NCBI GenBank assembly: GCA_947585525.1
Contig: CANPXA010000106.1
Location: forward strand, 1 to 6,282
Source: an uncultured Akkermansia sp.
Lineage (GTDB): Bacteria; Verrucomicrobiota; Verrucomicrobiia; Verrucomicrobiales; Akkermansiaceae
DNA length: 6,282 bases
Reading direction: 5' to 3'
A program made the translations under genes and the position numbers. Below are positions 1 through 6,118 of the stretch, piece after piece. Each line of letters begins with the position of its first letter. Positions within the stretch are counted from its first letter, which is position 1. The notes beneath the pieces are model-generated. The model was given only the letters and a program-made list of their open reading frames with translations. It searched no databases and was not told the origin of the DNA.

Positions 1-17
1 GCGTTCTGAAAATTGAT

Positions 18-47
18 TTGCAAAGCAAGGGTGACGTGTGATAGAAT
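18..47 (+). promoter_or_regulatory. candidate promoter for the plsY cluster
   Basis: A TTGCAA box at 18-23 and a TAGAAT box at 42-47 are separated by 18 bp, resembling a housekeeping sigma-70 promoter (4/6 and 5/6 consensus matches). Transcription would begin near position 54, leaving a leader of about 18 nt before the ATG at 72. The GTG at 57 would then be almost leaderless, which agrees with the choice of the ATG. This is pattern matching only, and the true cluster promoter could lie upstream of the window. Confidence 0.4.
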
Positions 48-71
48 TCCCGCGGAGTGGAGCAAGGTCTG

Positions 72-710
72 ATGTACATCATCTCGGCGTATTTGATAGG
101 CTCGGTGCCGTTTGGGTACCTTGCCGGGAGGTTGTGCGGTGTGGATCTGAGGGAGCACGGGTCGCACAACATCGGCGCAACGAACGCCATGCGCGTGTTG
201 GGGCGTGGATGGGGGAGCGCGGTGTTTGTATTGGACTTTCTCAAGGGCTTCCTGCCCCTCTGGTGGATCAAACATCACCTCGGGATGGATCTGGTCGAGT
301 ACAACATCGGACAGTTGGGGCTGTTGGTAGGTGTGATGCTGGCTGTTATCCTGGGGCACACGTACACGTGCTTTCTGCATTTTCGAGGCGGGAAGGGAGT
401 GGCCAGCATGGCGGGCTGCCTGGTGGCGGCATTCCCGCTGATTGCTCTGGTAGCCGTCATCGTATGGGTGGTGATGATGGCGCTTACCCGTTACGTGTCT
501 CTCTCCAGTTTGGTGGCGGGGATGGCGATGGTCATCGCCTCCCTCATTCAATACGTACGACCGGACGGTGAGTTGCGACCGGTGGAATGGGTCGTGCCCT
601 GCGTGCTTTTCCTCATTCTCGTCCTCGTGACCTGCCGCCACCGCGCCAACATCGTCCGCATCTGCAACGGCACGGAACCTAAAGCCTTCTCCAAGAAAAA
701 ACCGGATTGA
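72..710 (+). CDS. plsY: glycerol-3-phosphate acyltransferase PlsY
   Basis: This is an integral membrane enzyme that transfers an acyl chain from acyl-phosphate to sn-glycerol 3-phosphate, giving lysophosphatidic acid, the first acylation of the PlsX/PlsY route. The 212-residue product has normal family length. Family motifs are all present: GSVPFGYLAGRL (10-21), GSHNIGATNAMR (30-41), LDFLKG (54-59) and GHTYTCFLHFRGGKGVA (95-111). The C-terminal tail has the usual RHRANI...GTEPK pattern. Hydrophobic stretches at the start, around 80-95, 113-131 and 180-195 fit a multi-pass protein. I chose the ATG at 72 because GGAG at 59-62 is well placed as a Shine-Dalgarno sequence and homologues begin just before the YLIGS-type segment. 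An in-frame GTG at 57 would add five residues and has no good ribosome binding site. The stop lies 2 bp before gpsA. Confidence 0.95.
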   Translation: MYIISAYLIGSVPFGYLAGRLCGVDLREHGSHNIGATNAMRVLGRGWGSAVFVLDFLKGFLPLWWIKHHLGMDLVEYNIGQLGLLVGVMLAVILGHTYTCFLHFRGGKGVASMAGCLVAAFPLIALVAVIVWVVMMALTRYVSLSSLVAGMAMVIASLIQYVRPDGELRPVEWVVPCVLFLILVLVTCRHRANIVRICNGTEPKAFSKKKPD

Positions 711-712
711 CC

Positions 713-1726
713 ATGCAACGCTCATTTACCAAAACTGCCGTCATTGGCGGAGGTGCCTGGGGCACCGCGCTCGCCCTCACTGCCGCTCACGGACAAGGTG
801 ACGTCGTCCTCTGGACCTACCGCGAGGAAGAAGCCGCCATCATCCGCGAAACCCGCATGAGCCTCGTACGCGTGCCGGGCGCCAAAACGCTGCCCCCCCA
901 TGTGAAGGTCACCAGCAGGTGGGAGGACGTCGCGGGCGCCAATCTCGTGATCGTGGTGGTGCCGAGCGTGGTGATGCGCAGTGTAGCCCAGAGTCTGGCA
1001 AAGGTTCCCCTCGGGGAAGGAGCCGTCATCGTGAGCTGCACGAAAGGTATCGAAAAAGACAGCAGCTTGCTGATGACCCAAATACTCTCCGCAGAACTTT
1101 CACAACCGGTGGGTGCACTGTCCGGTCCCAACCACGCCGAAGATATCGTGCTGGAATTGCCGAGTCTCACCCTCGTTGGCTTTGAGGACATCGACATAGC
1201 CACCGCCGTGCAGCAACGTCTCAATACCCCCTACCTTCGCATCTACACCAGCACGGATATCGTGAGTATGCAACTCGGCGGCGCCATCAAAAACGTGTTT
1301 GCTCTCGCCAGCGGCATCTGCGCCGGACTGGGGCTGGGAGACAACGCGCGGGCGGCGCTCGCCACACGCGGGCTGGCCGAGATGACCCGCATCGGCATGG
1401 CTCACGGTGGACGGATGGAAACCTTCATGGGTCTCTCCGGCGTGGGTGATCTGGTGGTCACCTGCTACTCGGAACATAGCCGCAACTTAACCGCAGGACG
1501 CCTCATCGCCAAGGGTGTGCCTGTCGCAGAATGCCAACAGCGGGTCGGTCAGGTCGTCGAAGGCATACCGAACACACTCTCTACCTACCAGCTGGCGAGG
1601 AAACTCCGGGTGCGTACTCCGCTCACCGATGCCATGTACGACATCCTCTACGCAGACAAGCCCGCACGAACGGCGCTGCAAGAGCTCATGGCGCGTGATC
1701 TTCGCGAGGAAAATCCAACCGAATAA
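713..1726 (+). CDS. gpsA: NAD(P)H-dependent glycerol-3-phosphate dehydrogenase GpsA
   Basis: This cytosolic enzyme reduces dihydroxyacetone phosphate to sn-glycerol 3-phosphate, the substrate acylated by the upstream PlsY. The 337-residue protein has the family's normal length. The N-terminal Rossmann fold begins with IGGGAWGTALA (11-21, GxGxxG). SCTKGIE (108-114) and LSGPNHAEDI (136-145) follow; the latter differs from the common GPSFAxE form but keeps its glycine and proline. The C-terminal helical domain carries GGAIKNVFALASG with K193 as the likely catalytic lysine, and GLSGVGDLVVTC around D246. The ATG at 713 is 2 bp past the plsY stop, with no strong Shine-Dalgarno sequence, so translation is probably coupled. 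A TTG at 707 overlapping the plsY stop would add two residues and is less likely. Confidence 0.96.
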   Translation: MQRSFTKTAVIGGGAWGTALALTAAHGQGDVVLWTYREEEAAIIRETRMSLVRVPGAKTLPPHVKVTSRWEDVAGANLVIVVVPSVVMRSVAQSLAKVPLGEGAVIVSCTKGIEKDSSLLMTQILSAELSQPVGALSGPNHAEDIVLELPSLTLVGFEDIDIATAVQQRLNTPYLRIYTSTDIVSMQLGGAIKNVFALASGICAGLGLGDNARAALATRGLAEMTRIGMAHGGRMETFMGLSGVGDLVVTCYSEHSRNLTAGRLIAKGVPVAECQQRVGQVVEGIPNTLSTYQLARKLRVRTPLTDAMYDILYADKPARTALQELMARDLREENPTE

Positions 1727-1745
1727 CCCCACTATTCCTCCTCCC

Positions 1746-2369
1746 ATGAGCGCCCCACGCAACAAAGATGACGAGCCCGACAAAGCGCTCTGGCTTGCAG
1801 AAGTCTGGCAACAGCATCGGGAACGCCTGCACCATCTCCTTGCCGCACGCATTCCCCAGGCCCTCTTGCGCCGCATGGGAGTGGATGACCTCATGCAGGA
1901 AACCTATCTCGCCTGCGGACGGCGACTCAACTTCCTGCAGGAAGAGAAGGCGGACTCCCCACCCATCTACGTTCGTCTGCGCCGCATCGCCCTGCAGACA
2001 TTGGCCGACATGGAAAGGCGGCATCTGGGAGCCGGCAAACGCGATGCCATGAAGGAAGCCGACCTAGCGAGCGATTCGGGTGGAGGAGGCGCCGTGGATG
2101 CCCTCGTCCAGTTCGCCGACAGCATCTCCAGCCCTCGCACTCACTTGGAGCGCCTTGAACGCCGCGCCACGACTCGGCGCGTCATGATGCGTCTCCAGCC
2201 TACTGATCGCGAAATTCTCGAGCTTCGTCATTTTGAGGAACTCAGCAACGCCGAGTGCGCCGCCGTGCAGGGGGTAACCCAGAAGACCGCCAGCATCCGC
2301 TACGTTCGTGCTCTGAAGCGTTTCCGCGACCTTCTGCTGCAGGAAGAAGACGAAAGCCGACTGCAATGA
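1746..2369 (+). CDS. ECF-like sigma-70 family RNA polymerase sigma factor
   Basis: A 207-residue two-domain sigma factor that would direct RNA polymerase to a specific promoter set. Region 2 begins around residue 15. VDDLMQETYLACGRRL (46-61) is the core-binding 2.1-2.2 segment, and IYVRLRRIALQTLADMERRH (74-93) matches regions 2.3-2.4. A polar, glycine-rich linker follows, then region 4 at about 146-198, with LQPTDREILELRHFEELS and a helix-turn-helix ending in QKTASIRYVRALKRFRDLL. No region 1 or 3 is seen. The ATG at 1746 lies 20 bp after the gpsA stop and is preceded by a pyrimidine-rich stretch with no Shine-Dalgarno sequence; an in-frame opening extends upstream into gpsA but shows no homology-like content. 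The stop overlaps the kinase start as ATGA. Its targets and exact ECF group cannot be read from the sequence. No anti-sigma gene is present, so the adjacent kinase is the likely regulator. Confidence 0.88.
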   Translation: MSAPRNKDDEPDKALWLAEVWQQHRERLHHLLAARIPQALLRRMGVDDLMQETYLACGRRLNFLQEEKADSPPIYVRLRRIALQTLADMERRHLGAGKRDAMKEADLASDSGGGGAVDALVQFADSISSPRTHLERLERRATTRRVMMRLQPTDREILELRHFEELSNAECAAVQGVTQKTASIRYVRALKRFRDLLLQEEDESRLQ

Positions 2370-4795
2370 AGACACCGGATGCCGAGCGGGAAGAGCGCCT
2401 AGCTGAACTTGCCGAAGCTTATTTGGAAAAGTTACGCGCAGAGAAAGAAGCTCCCGACCCTGCGGATTATGCCGCACAATTTCCCGAATATTCGGACGAA
2501 TTGAGCGACCTGCTGACCACCTTGCTCCAGATGGAGGATCTCGGCAAGAGCACACATCCTGCTGCACACCCGTCCATCGATTTTCCGGAGACTCTGGGTG
2601 ACTACCACCTCGAAGAGAAAATCGGCAGCGGTGGCATGGGGACGGTGTTTCGAGCCATGCAAAAGAGCTTGCACCGCGAAGTCGCGGTCAAAATTCTCTC
2701 TCCCTCGTGGAGCGCCGATTCTCACCACCGCGAGGCTTTTGAAAATGAATCGAAACTCATAGCCCGCCTCCGACACACCAACATTGTCGAGGTGTTCGGC
2801 GCCGGCGAGGAAGGTCACTGGCGCTATTACGTCATGAGTCTCGTGCGCGGGCAGGGTCTGCGCGCAGGTAATCTGAGCAAGGCTTTTCCCGGTGTGCCGT
2901 ACGAACAGGCCGTTGCGAAAGTGGGGCTCCAAGCCGCGCTCGCTCTCGCGTACGCGCATGCGCACGGCGTGTTGCACCGTGACATTAAACCGGGCAACCT
3001 GTTGCTCGATGATGACGGGGTGCTTCACGTGAGTGACTTTGGATTGGCAACCGTTTTGAACTCCGGAGAAGAGGCTCCACTCGTGACGCAAACGCACGAC
3101 GGCACCCTGCGGTACATGCCACCGGAACGCTTGCTGCGCGGGGAAAACTCCTTTGCGGGGGATCAGTACAGCCTGGGGCTTACCCTCTATGAACTCATCA
3201 CGCGACGTCCGGTCTTTCGTCAAACGGAACCCGGCGAACTTGTGCGACGTATCTGCAACGATCCCCTTCCCCCTCTCAAACAAGCCGGCGAACTCGGCGC
3301 CATCATCAACAAGAGCATCTCCTTCCACGCCTCCGAGCGCTACCCCTCCATGACCGCCATGGCTGATGATCTTCAGCGCTTCCTGTCCGGCGAGCCCGTA
3401 CACGCTCGCCCCGCAAGCCGTCTGCGGCGCTACATCATGTGGGTCAAACGTCGTCCGGCCGTCGCCGTCTGGAGCCACGCCGCCGCCCTGCTCATGCTCA
3501 TGCTCTTCGCCAGCATGATCGTGGGCTACATCCGAGTGCGCTCTGCCTGGCACGAGGAAAGTGAGCAACGTCTCCTCGCTGAACGCAACGAACAGATAGC
3601 CGATGCCTCTCTGCAGCGCATCTTTACCGGGATGACGAGCAAAGGCAACTCCGAGGAAGGCTTCCTTCCGCCCTCCCGCGCCGATGCCCGCCTCATCCAG
3701 GACCTCATGCCCTACTACGAGCAAATTGTCTCCGGCGCATCCAGTGGTTCAGATCGCATGGCTCAAGCCTGTCTCATTCTCGCCTCCATTGCTCTGCAAA
3801 CCGGAGACTACAGCACGGCGGAAACCTACTACAAACGCGCTGCCGACCAGCTTCCACCTCATTCCCTCCAGAAAACACAAGCGATGTATGGACTCGCGTC
3901 GGCTATCTACTCCCAGGAAACCCCTGAGGGCCACCATCCGCGACGAACAGAGGCGAATGATATGTTGCTGCATTACGTGGAGGAGACCGCCCCCGACGCC
4001 GATGCAGCTACCCGATTAGAACTTATTCGCTGTACCATGCTCGTAGCGAGACACAGCGGTACCTGCAGCTGCGGAGAACGCCTCCACTGCACCCATGAGA
4101 AGCCGGGACGGGGAGTTCTGCTTGCGCGTGCGGCCGACATGATGCTCGGCGTGCTCAAGGAAATGCCGGATGATATCAAGGCACGTGCCCAATACGTGGA
4201 ATTGCTTGCCCTCGCCATGTCGCCCGAACTGCGAAAAAAACTCTCTCCAAAGGGACAGCAAGCCGTTGACCTCCTCGATGAGCTTTTACGCGAGCAACCC
4301 GATTCTGAAGAGCTTCAGAGGATGTATCTTCGCCTCTCCGCTCATCGGGAACCCCCGGGACGCCGCACGACCGACCTCGTGCGCGCCGTCAATTATGCGC
4401 AGGACCTCCTGGCTGCCAATCCGGGAGACAGTGAAGCCATTCTCCTTTTCTTCGCCGTGAAAGATCGCTATATGCGTTCTCTCCGTCGCGCGGGCAAATC
4501 AAAGGAAGCGGAGAGGGAGGCTGAGCGCACTTTGGGCGTGCTCACTTTTCTCACAGCTCGAGCCGATTTTTCGCAAAAGACGAGAGAGAGGCTCATCATG
4601 CTCGTCGCCATGCATCCCGCTACCGACGAGGACCGCGCGCGCCGAGAAGAGGAGCTTCGCACCCTGCTCAAGGATTACGACGGGCGACGCATCGACAACC
4701 TGCGTCTCCGTATGGAGCGCTTGCGGCGAGAAATGAACCGTCGCCGCGATCCTCGAACCCCTCCCCTCCCGACAACAAGTCTTCAGAGATTCTGA
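2366..4795 (+). CDS. transmembrane Hanks-type Ser/Thr protein kinase with C-terminal helical/TPR-like region
   Basis: An 809-residue kinase. Residues 8-60 form a conserved-looking helical segment (AEAYLEKL...DYAAQFPEYSDEL) typical of the N-terminus of PVC-group kinases. The kinase domain spans about 80-340: glycine loop IGSGGMGTV (86-94), VAVK with K109, HRDIKPGN with catalytic D206, DFG at 224-226, activation-segment end MPPER (251-255, PPE in place of APE) and DQYSLG. All residues needed for activity are present. A basic juxtamembrane segment precedes one membrane helix at about 369-389, so the kinase faces the cytosol and the C-terminal half would be outside. That half is alpha-helical, with a TPR-like unit near 465-498 and further amphipathic helices to the end. 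A small cysteine motif, C-x-C-x5-C-x-H, lies at 567-577. The ATG at 2366 overlaps the sigma factor stop, indicating translational coupling. A longer reading from 2255 overlaps the sigma gene and is rejected. Substrates are unknown; the sigma factor is the obvious candidate. Confidence 0.92.
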   Translation: MKTPDAEREERLAELAEAYLEKLRAEKEAPDPADYAAQFPEYSDELSDLLTTLLQMEDLGKSTHPAAHPSIDFPETLGDYHLEEKIGSGGMGTVFRAMQKSLHREVAVKILSPSWSADSHHREAFENESKLIARLRHTNIVEVFGAGEEGHWRYYVMSLVRGQGLRAGNLSKAFPGVPYEQAVAKVGLQAALALAYAHAHGVLHRDIKPGNLLLDDDGVLHVSDFGLATVLNSGEEAPLVTQTHDGTLRYMPPERLLRGENSFAGDQYSLGLTLYELITRRPVFRQTEPGELVRRICNDPLPPLKQAGELGAIINKSISFHASERYPSMTAMADDLQRFLSGEPVHARPASRLRRYIMWVKRRPAVAVWSHAAALLMLMLFASMIVGYIRVRSAWHEESEQRLLAERNEQIADASLQRIFTGMTSKGNSEEGFLPPSRADARLIQDLMPYYEQIVSGASSGSDRMAQACLILASIALQTGDYSTAETYYKRAADQLPPHSLQKTQAMYGLASAIYSQETPEGHHPRRTEANDMLLHYVEETAPDADAATRLELIRCTMLVARHSGTCSCGERLHCTHEKPGRGVLLARAADMMLGVLKEMPDDIKARAQYVELLALAMSPELRKKLSPKGQQAVDLLDELLREQPDSEELQRMYLRLSAHREPPGRRTTDLVRAVNYAQDLLAANPGDSEAILLFFAVKDRYMRSLRRAGKSKEAEREAERTLGVLTFLTARADFSQKTRERLIMLVAMHPATDEDRARREEELRTLLKDYDGRRIDNLRLRMERLRREMNRRRDPRTPPLPTTSLQRF

Positions 4796-4866
4796 GCACA
4801 TCTGTCCCCCATAAAGTGATGCCAACACGTAGTTATCGGCGGATGATGAAACATAACTCATTGGTT
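4796..4866. other. kinase downstream region without a clear terminator
   Basis: Between the kinase stop and the first repeat I see no gene and no convincing intrinsic terminator. The only local structure is a weak 6-bp hairpin, CATAAC/GTTATG (4852-4857 and 4864-4869), without a T-run. The cluster transcript may end inside the repeat region or by a factor-dependent mechanism. Confidence 0.4.
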
Positions 4867-5085
4867 ATGGACGATGGACGTGGGCACCGGAGGTGCCCAT
4901 GTACGATGGACGATTTACGAATTACGATTTGGATTTTAGCGCGCTCCGCGCGGGTTATGCGGAGCGAGAGCGGAGGGGAGCGGGGAAAATTGTAGGCAGG
5001 TTGTTGGCTAGAAAGCGTTCGCAGTTACGCCATGCCATCCTGCAGGCTTTGCGACATCGTACATAGTACACCGTCCATCGTCCAT
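4867..5085 (+). repeat. heptamer-ended interspersed repeat, copy 1 (most complete)
   Basis: The left end is an array of a degenerate heptamer AWKKACG. Two ATGGACG units lie at 4867-4880, then a hairpin insert, then four in-phase units at 4899-4926 that change from ATGTACG to AATTACG. The core (4927-5054) has a GC-rich hairpin, CGCTCCGC/GCGGAGCG (4942-4949 and 4959-4966), and a segment at 5024-5060 that matches the inverse complement of 6130-6166 at 33 of 37 positions. The right end (5055-5085) is the same heptamer in opposite orientation: four CATCGTC-like units plus a partial one. The element thus has inverted terminal arrays and no credible ORF. A 73-codon minus-strand opening covering 5008-5229 runs through this copy and the next and is not gene-like. 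Family identity is unknown to me. Confidence 0.75.
4881..4899. repeat. perfect 8-bp hairpin inside the left heptamer array
   Basis: TGGGCACC (4881-4888) and GGTGCCCA (4892-4899) are perfect inverted repeats around a GGA loop. They sit between ATGGACG heptamer units on both sides. No T-run follows on either strand, so it does not look like an intrinsic terminator. It could be a separate small palindromic insertion or part of the repeat. Confidence 0.7.
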
Positions 5086-5090
5086 GTTTT

Positions 5091-5230
5091 GATTTACGAT
5101 TTGGATTTTAGCGCGCTCCGCGCGGGGAGGCGGAGCGAGAGCGCAGCGAAATTTTCGAGGTCGAGGACTCGTTGGTAGGAGGAAAGCATCCGGTGTTATG
5201 CTATGCCGCTTTGAATCAAGCCCGCCCATC
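5091..5230 (+). repeat. heptamer-ended repeat, copy 2 (diverged, right end degraded)
   Basis: It starts 6 bp after copy 1 with one ATTTACG heptamer (5092-5098), followed by 33 bases (5094-5126) identical to 4922-4954 in copy 1. The hairpin arms CGCTCCGC (5114-5121) and GCGGAGCG (5130-5137) are conserved, as is the 14-mer at 5130-5143 (4959-4972 in copy 1). The core motif survives in weakened form at 5195-5207 (GTTATGCTATGCC against GTTACGCCATGCC). The right array is reduced to a possible CCATCG remnant at 5226-5231, so the end coordinate is approximate. Confidence 0.6.
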
Positions 5231-5250
5231 GAGCACTTCGCCCCACCAAA

Positions 5251-5489
5251 ACGCGCCGCAGGCGCGCATTATCTCCATATCGTAATTCGTAATTCTGCCA
5301 CCTCTAAAAACTACCAGGGTGAAAAACGAGAGAAAAAAAGTTGAGGAGAAAGGAGTCAAAAAAAAGGAAAAAATAGGGGAAAATGGGAAGATTTTGAGGA
5401 GGAAAAGTGGGAAAATGCCCGAGAGGATACGCACCATCGATTGCCCGCTATCTAAAAAACGAGTTTTTAGAGGTGCTAAATTCGTAAAT
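5251..5489 (-). repeat. fragment of a heptamer-ended repeat, interrupted by a MITE-like insertion
   Basis: A GC hairpin CGCGCC/GGCGCG (5252-5257 and 5261-5266) is followed by an AATTCGT heptamer array (5284-5295) that continues after the insertion at 5479-5489. The order, hairpin then AATTCGT array, matches the right end of the copy at 6119-6282. Only this end is recognisable; on the left it merges with the degraded end of copy 2. The assignment rests on the heptamers and hairpin position, not on long identity. Confidence 0.5.
5296..5478. mobile_element. 183-bp MITE-like insertion with terminal inverted repeats
   Basis: The ends are inverted repeats of 17 bp matching at 15 positions (5296-5312 and 5462-5478). 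The inner 14 bp are perfect: CACCTCTAAAAACT at 5299-5312 and AGTTTTTAGAGGTG at 5462-5475. The element is flanked by the direct repeat AATTC (5291-5295 and 5479-5483). Joining the flanks with one AATTC gives an uninterrupted AATTCGT heptamer array, which is direct evidence of insertion into a pre-existing array. The interior has no plausible coding sequence, so it is non-autonomous; it is strongly purine-rich at 5321-5417. A second small hairpin, TCTAAAAA/TTTTTAGA (5451-5458 and 5464-5471), overlaps the right end. The transposase family that would move it cannot be named from the ends alone. Confidence 0.72.
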
Positions 5490-5509
5490 AGGCGTATCAC
5501 GTCGCGGAC

Positions 5510-5542
5510 AAAAAATCCCCGCGACCTGAGAAGGTAGCGGGG
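5510..5542 (-). terminator. intrinsic terminator of the TIGR04073-type gene
   Basis: Read on the minus strand, GC-rich arms pair over ten positions (5537-5542 with 5517-5522 as six G-C pairs, one mismatch, then 5533-5535 with 5524-5526) around a 6-nt loop. An A followed by six T residues comes next (plus-strand T at 5516, A at 5510-5515). It starts 29 bp after the stop codon of the minus-strand gene. This is a textbook Rho-independent terminator. Confidence 0.88.
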
Positions 5543-5571
5543 CTGCGTTTTCGTGACCGAGTCGAGCAGGC

Positions 5572-6003
5572 TCAGAACTGACTGCGACGTGAATAGTCGT
5601 ACTTGCTCTGGAAGCCGATTTCCTCCGGGAACTCCGAGAAACCGGACCACGGGTTGTACTCCTTAATACCGCTGCGACCGCAGCTGCTCTGGTAGGGAGG
5701 ACGATAGGTGCACTTGTAGGTCGGAGCCCAGAAAGTAGCCAGCTCGTAGAATCCATAGCCCATACGGGTGAAGGTACGTGAAAAGCCCTCCACGATTCCG
5801 ACGGAGTAGCCGGAGTAGTCTCCCTCGCGATCCTGCCAGCGTAGTATCGTCACGGGAATTTCTTCGATCCCCCAGAGGATGTTGCCTACGGCACGACCAA
5901 GTTTCCGCGTCGCCGTGTACTCGGAAGCGGGTGGCGCCTGGATATCGGCATACACCGTGCCAACCATCGCCAAAAGGAGAACTGAGAGAAGTGTGCGCTT
6001 CAT
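5572..6003 (-). CDS. secreted exosortase system-associated protein, TIGR04073-like
   Basis: A 143-residue exported protein. MKRTLLSVLLLAMVGTVYA (1-19) is a clear signal peptide with a VYA cleavage site. The mature part has the pattern I associate with TIGR04073: RKLGRAVGNILWGIEEIP (33-50), a central glycine-rich stretch ending GIVEGFSRTFTRMGYGFYEL (69-88), then TFWAPTYK. Members of that family are found in Verrucomicrobia/Lentisphaerae genomes that encode exosortase/PEP-CTERM sorting; their biochemical role is unknown. C98 and C108 could form a disulfide outside the cytoplasm. The tail is polar and aromatic, without a PEP-CTERM anchor. I chose the ATG at 6003 because the signal peptide begins there; an ATG at 6057 would add 18 residues that spoil the signal. 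No strong Shine-Dalgarno sequence is seen. The gene stands alone, antiparallel to the plsY cluster. Confidence 0.82.
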   Translation of the reverse strand: MKRTLLSVLLLAMVGTVYADIQAPPASEYTATRKLGRAVGNILWGIEEIPVTILRWQDREGDYSGYSVGIVEGFSRTFTRMGYGFYELATFWAPTYKCTYRPPYQSSCGRSGIKEYNPWSGFSEFPEEIGFQSKYDYSRRSQF

Positions 6004-6065
6004 GGTAAAATGACCATTAGCACATCCCGTGCCGCGTTGCAAGAAAAAAATCACCATTTTCTCAA

Positions 6066-6094
6066 TTTTTACGTTTTTTTCACACGTGTCCCAA
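6066..6094 (-). promoter_or_regulatory. candidate promoter of the TIGR04073-type gene
   Basis: On the minus strand, TTGGGA (6094-6089) and TAAAAA (6071-6066) are separated by 17 bp. Each matches four of six sigma-70 consensus bases. Transcription would start near 6058, giving a leader of about 55 nt before the ATG at 6003. A competing pair, TTGCAA and TAATGG 17 bp apart, lies closer but would leave almost no leader. Low confidence. Confidence 0.25.
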
Positions 6095-6118
6095 GAAAAT
6101 CTTCTCCGGGCTCAATTC

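Noticed and set aside
38..571. 177-codon plus-strand ORF overlapping plsY
   Set aside because: It is in another frame of plsY, which has all its family motifs. The translation has no recognisable domain and is low in hydrophobic segments.
2432..3724. 430-codon minus-strand ORF opposite the kinase
   Set aside because: It is an antisense opening caused by GC-rich codon use in the kinase gene, whose frame carries the full set of kinase motifs. The antisense product matches no family I recognise.
5008..5229. 73-codon minus-strand ORF
   Set aside because: It is made almost entirely of repeat copies 1 and 2, including the heptamer arrays, so it is repeat DNA read as protein.
5451..5471. A/T-rich hairpin as a terminator
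   Set aside because: The stem has only two G/C pairs and no GC-rich base, and it coincides with the end of the MITE-like element. The terminator at 5510-5542 explains termination better.
4867..5490. CRISPR array
   Set aside because: The repeat units are 7 bp and contiguous, with no unique spacers of regular length and no cas genes nearby.
5216..5650. 144-codon minus-strand ORF
   Set aside because: It runs through the repeat, the MITE-like element (giving a phenylalanine-rich low-complexity stretch) and the terminator into the 3' end of the secreted gene, so it is not a plausible gene.
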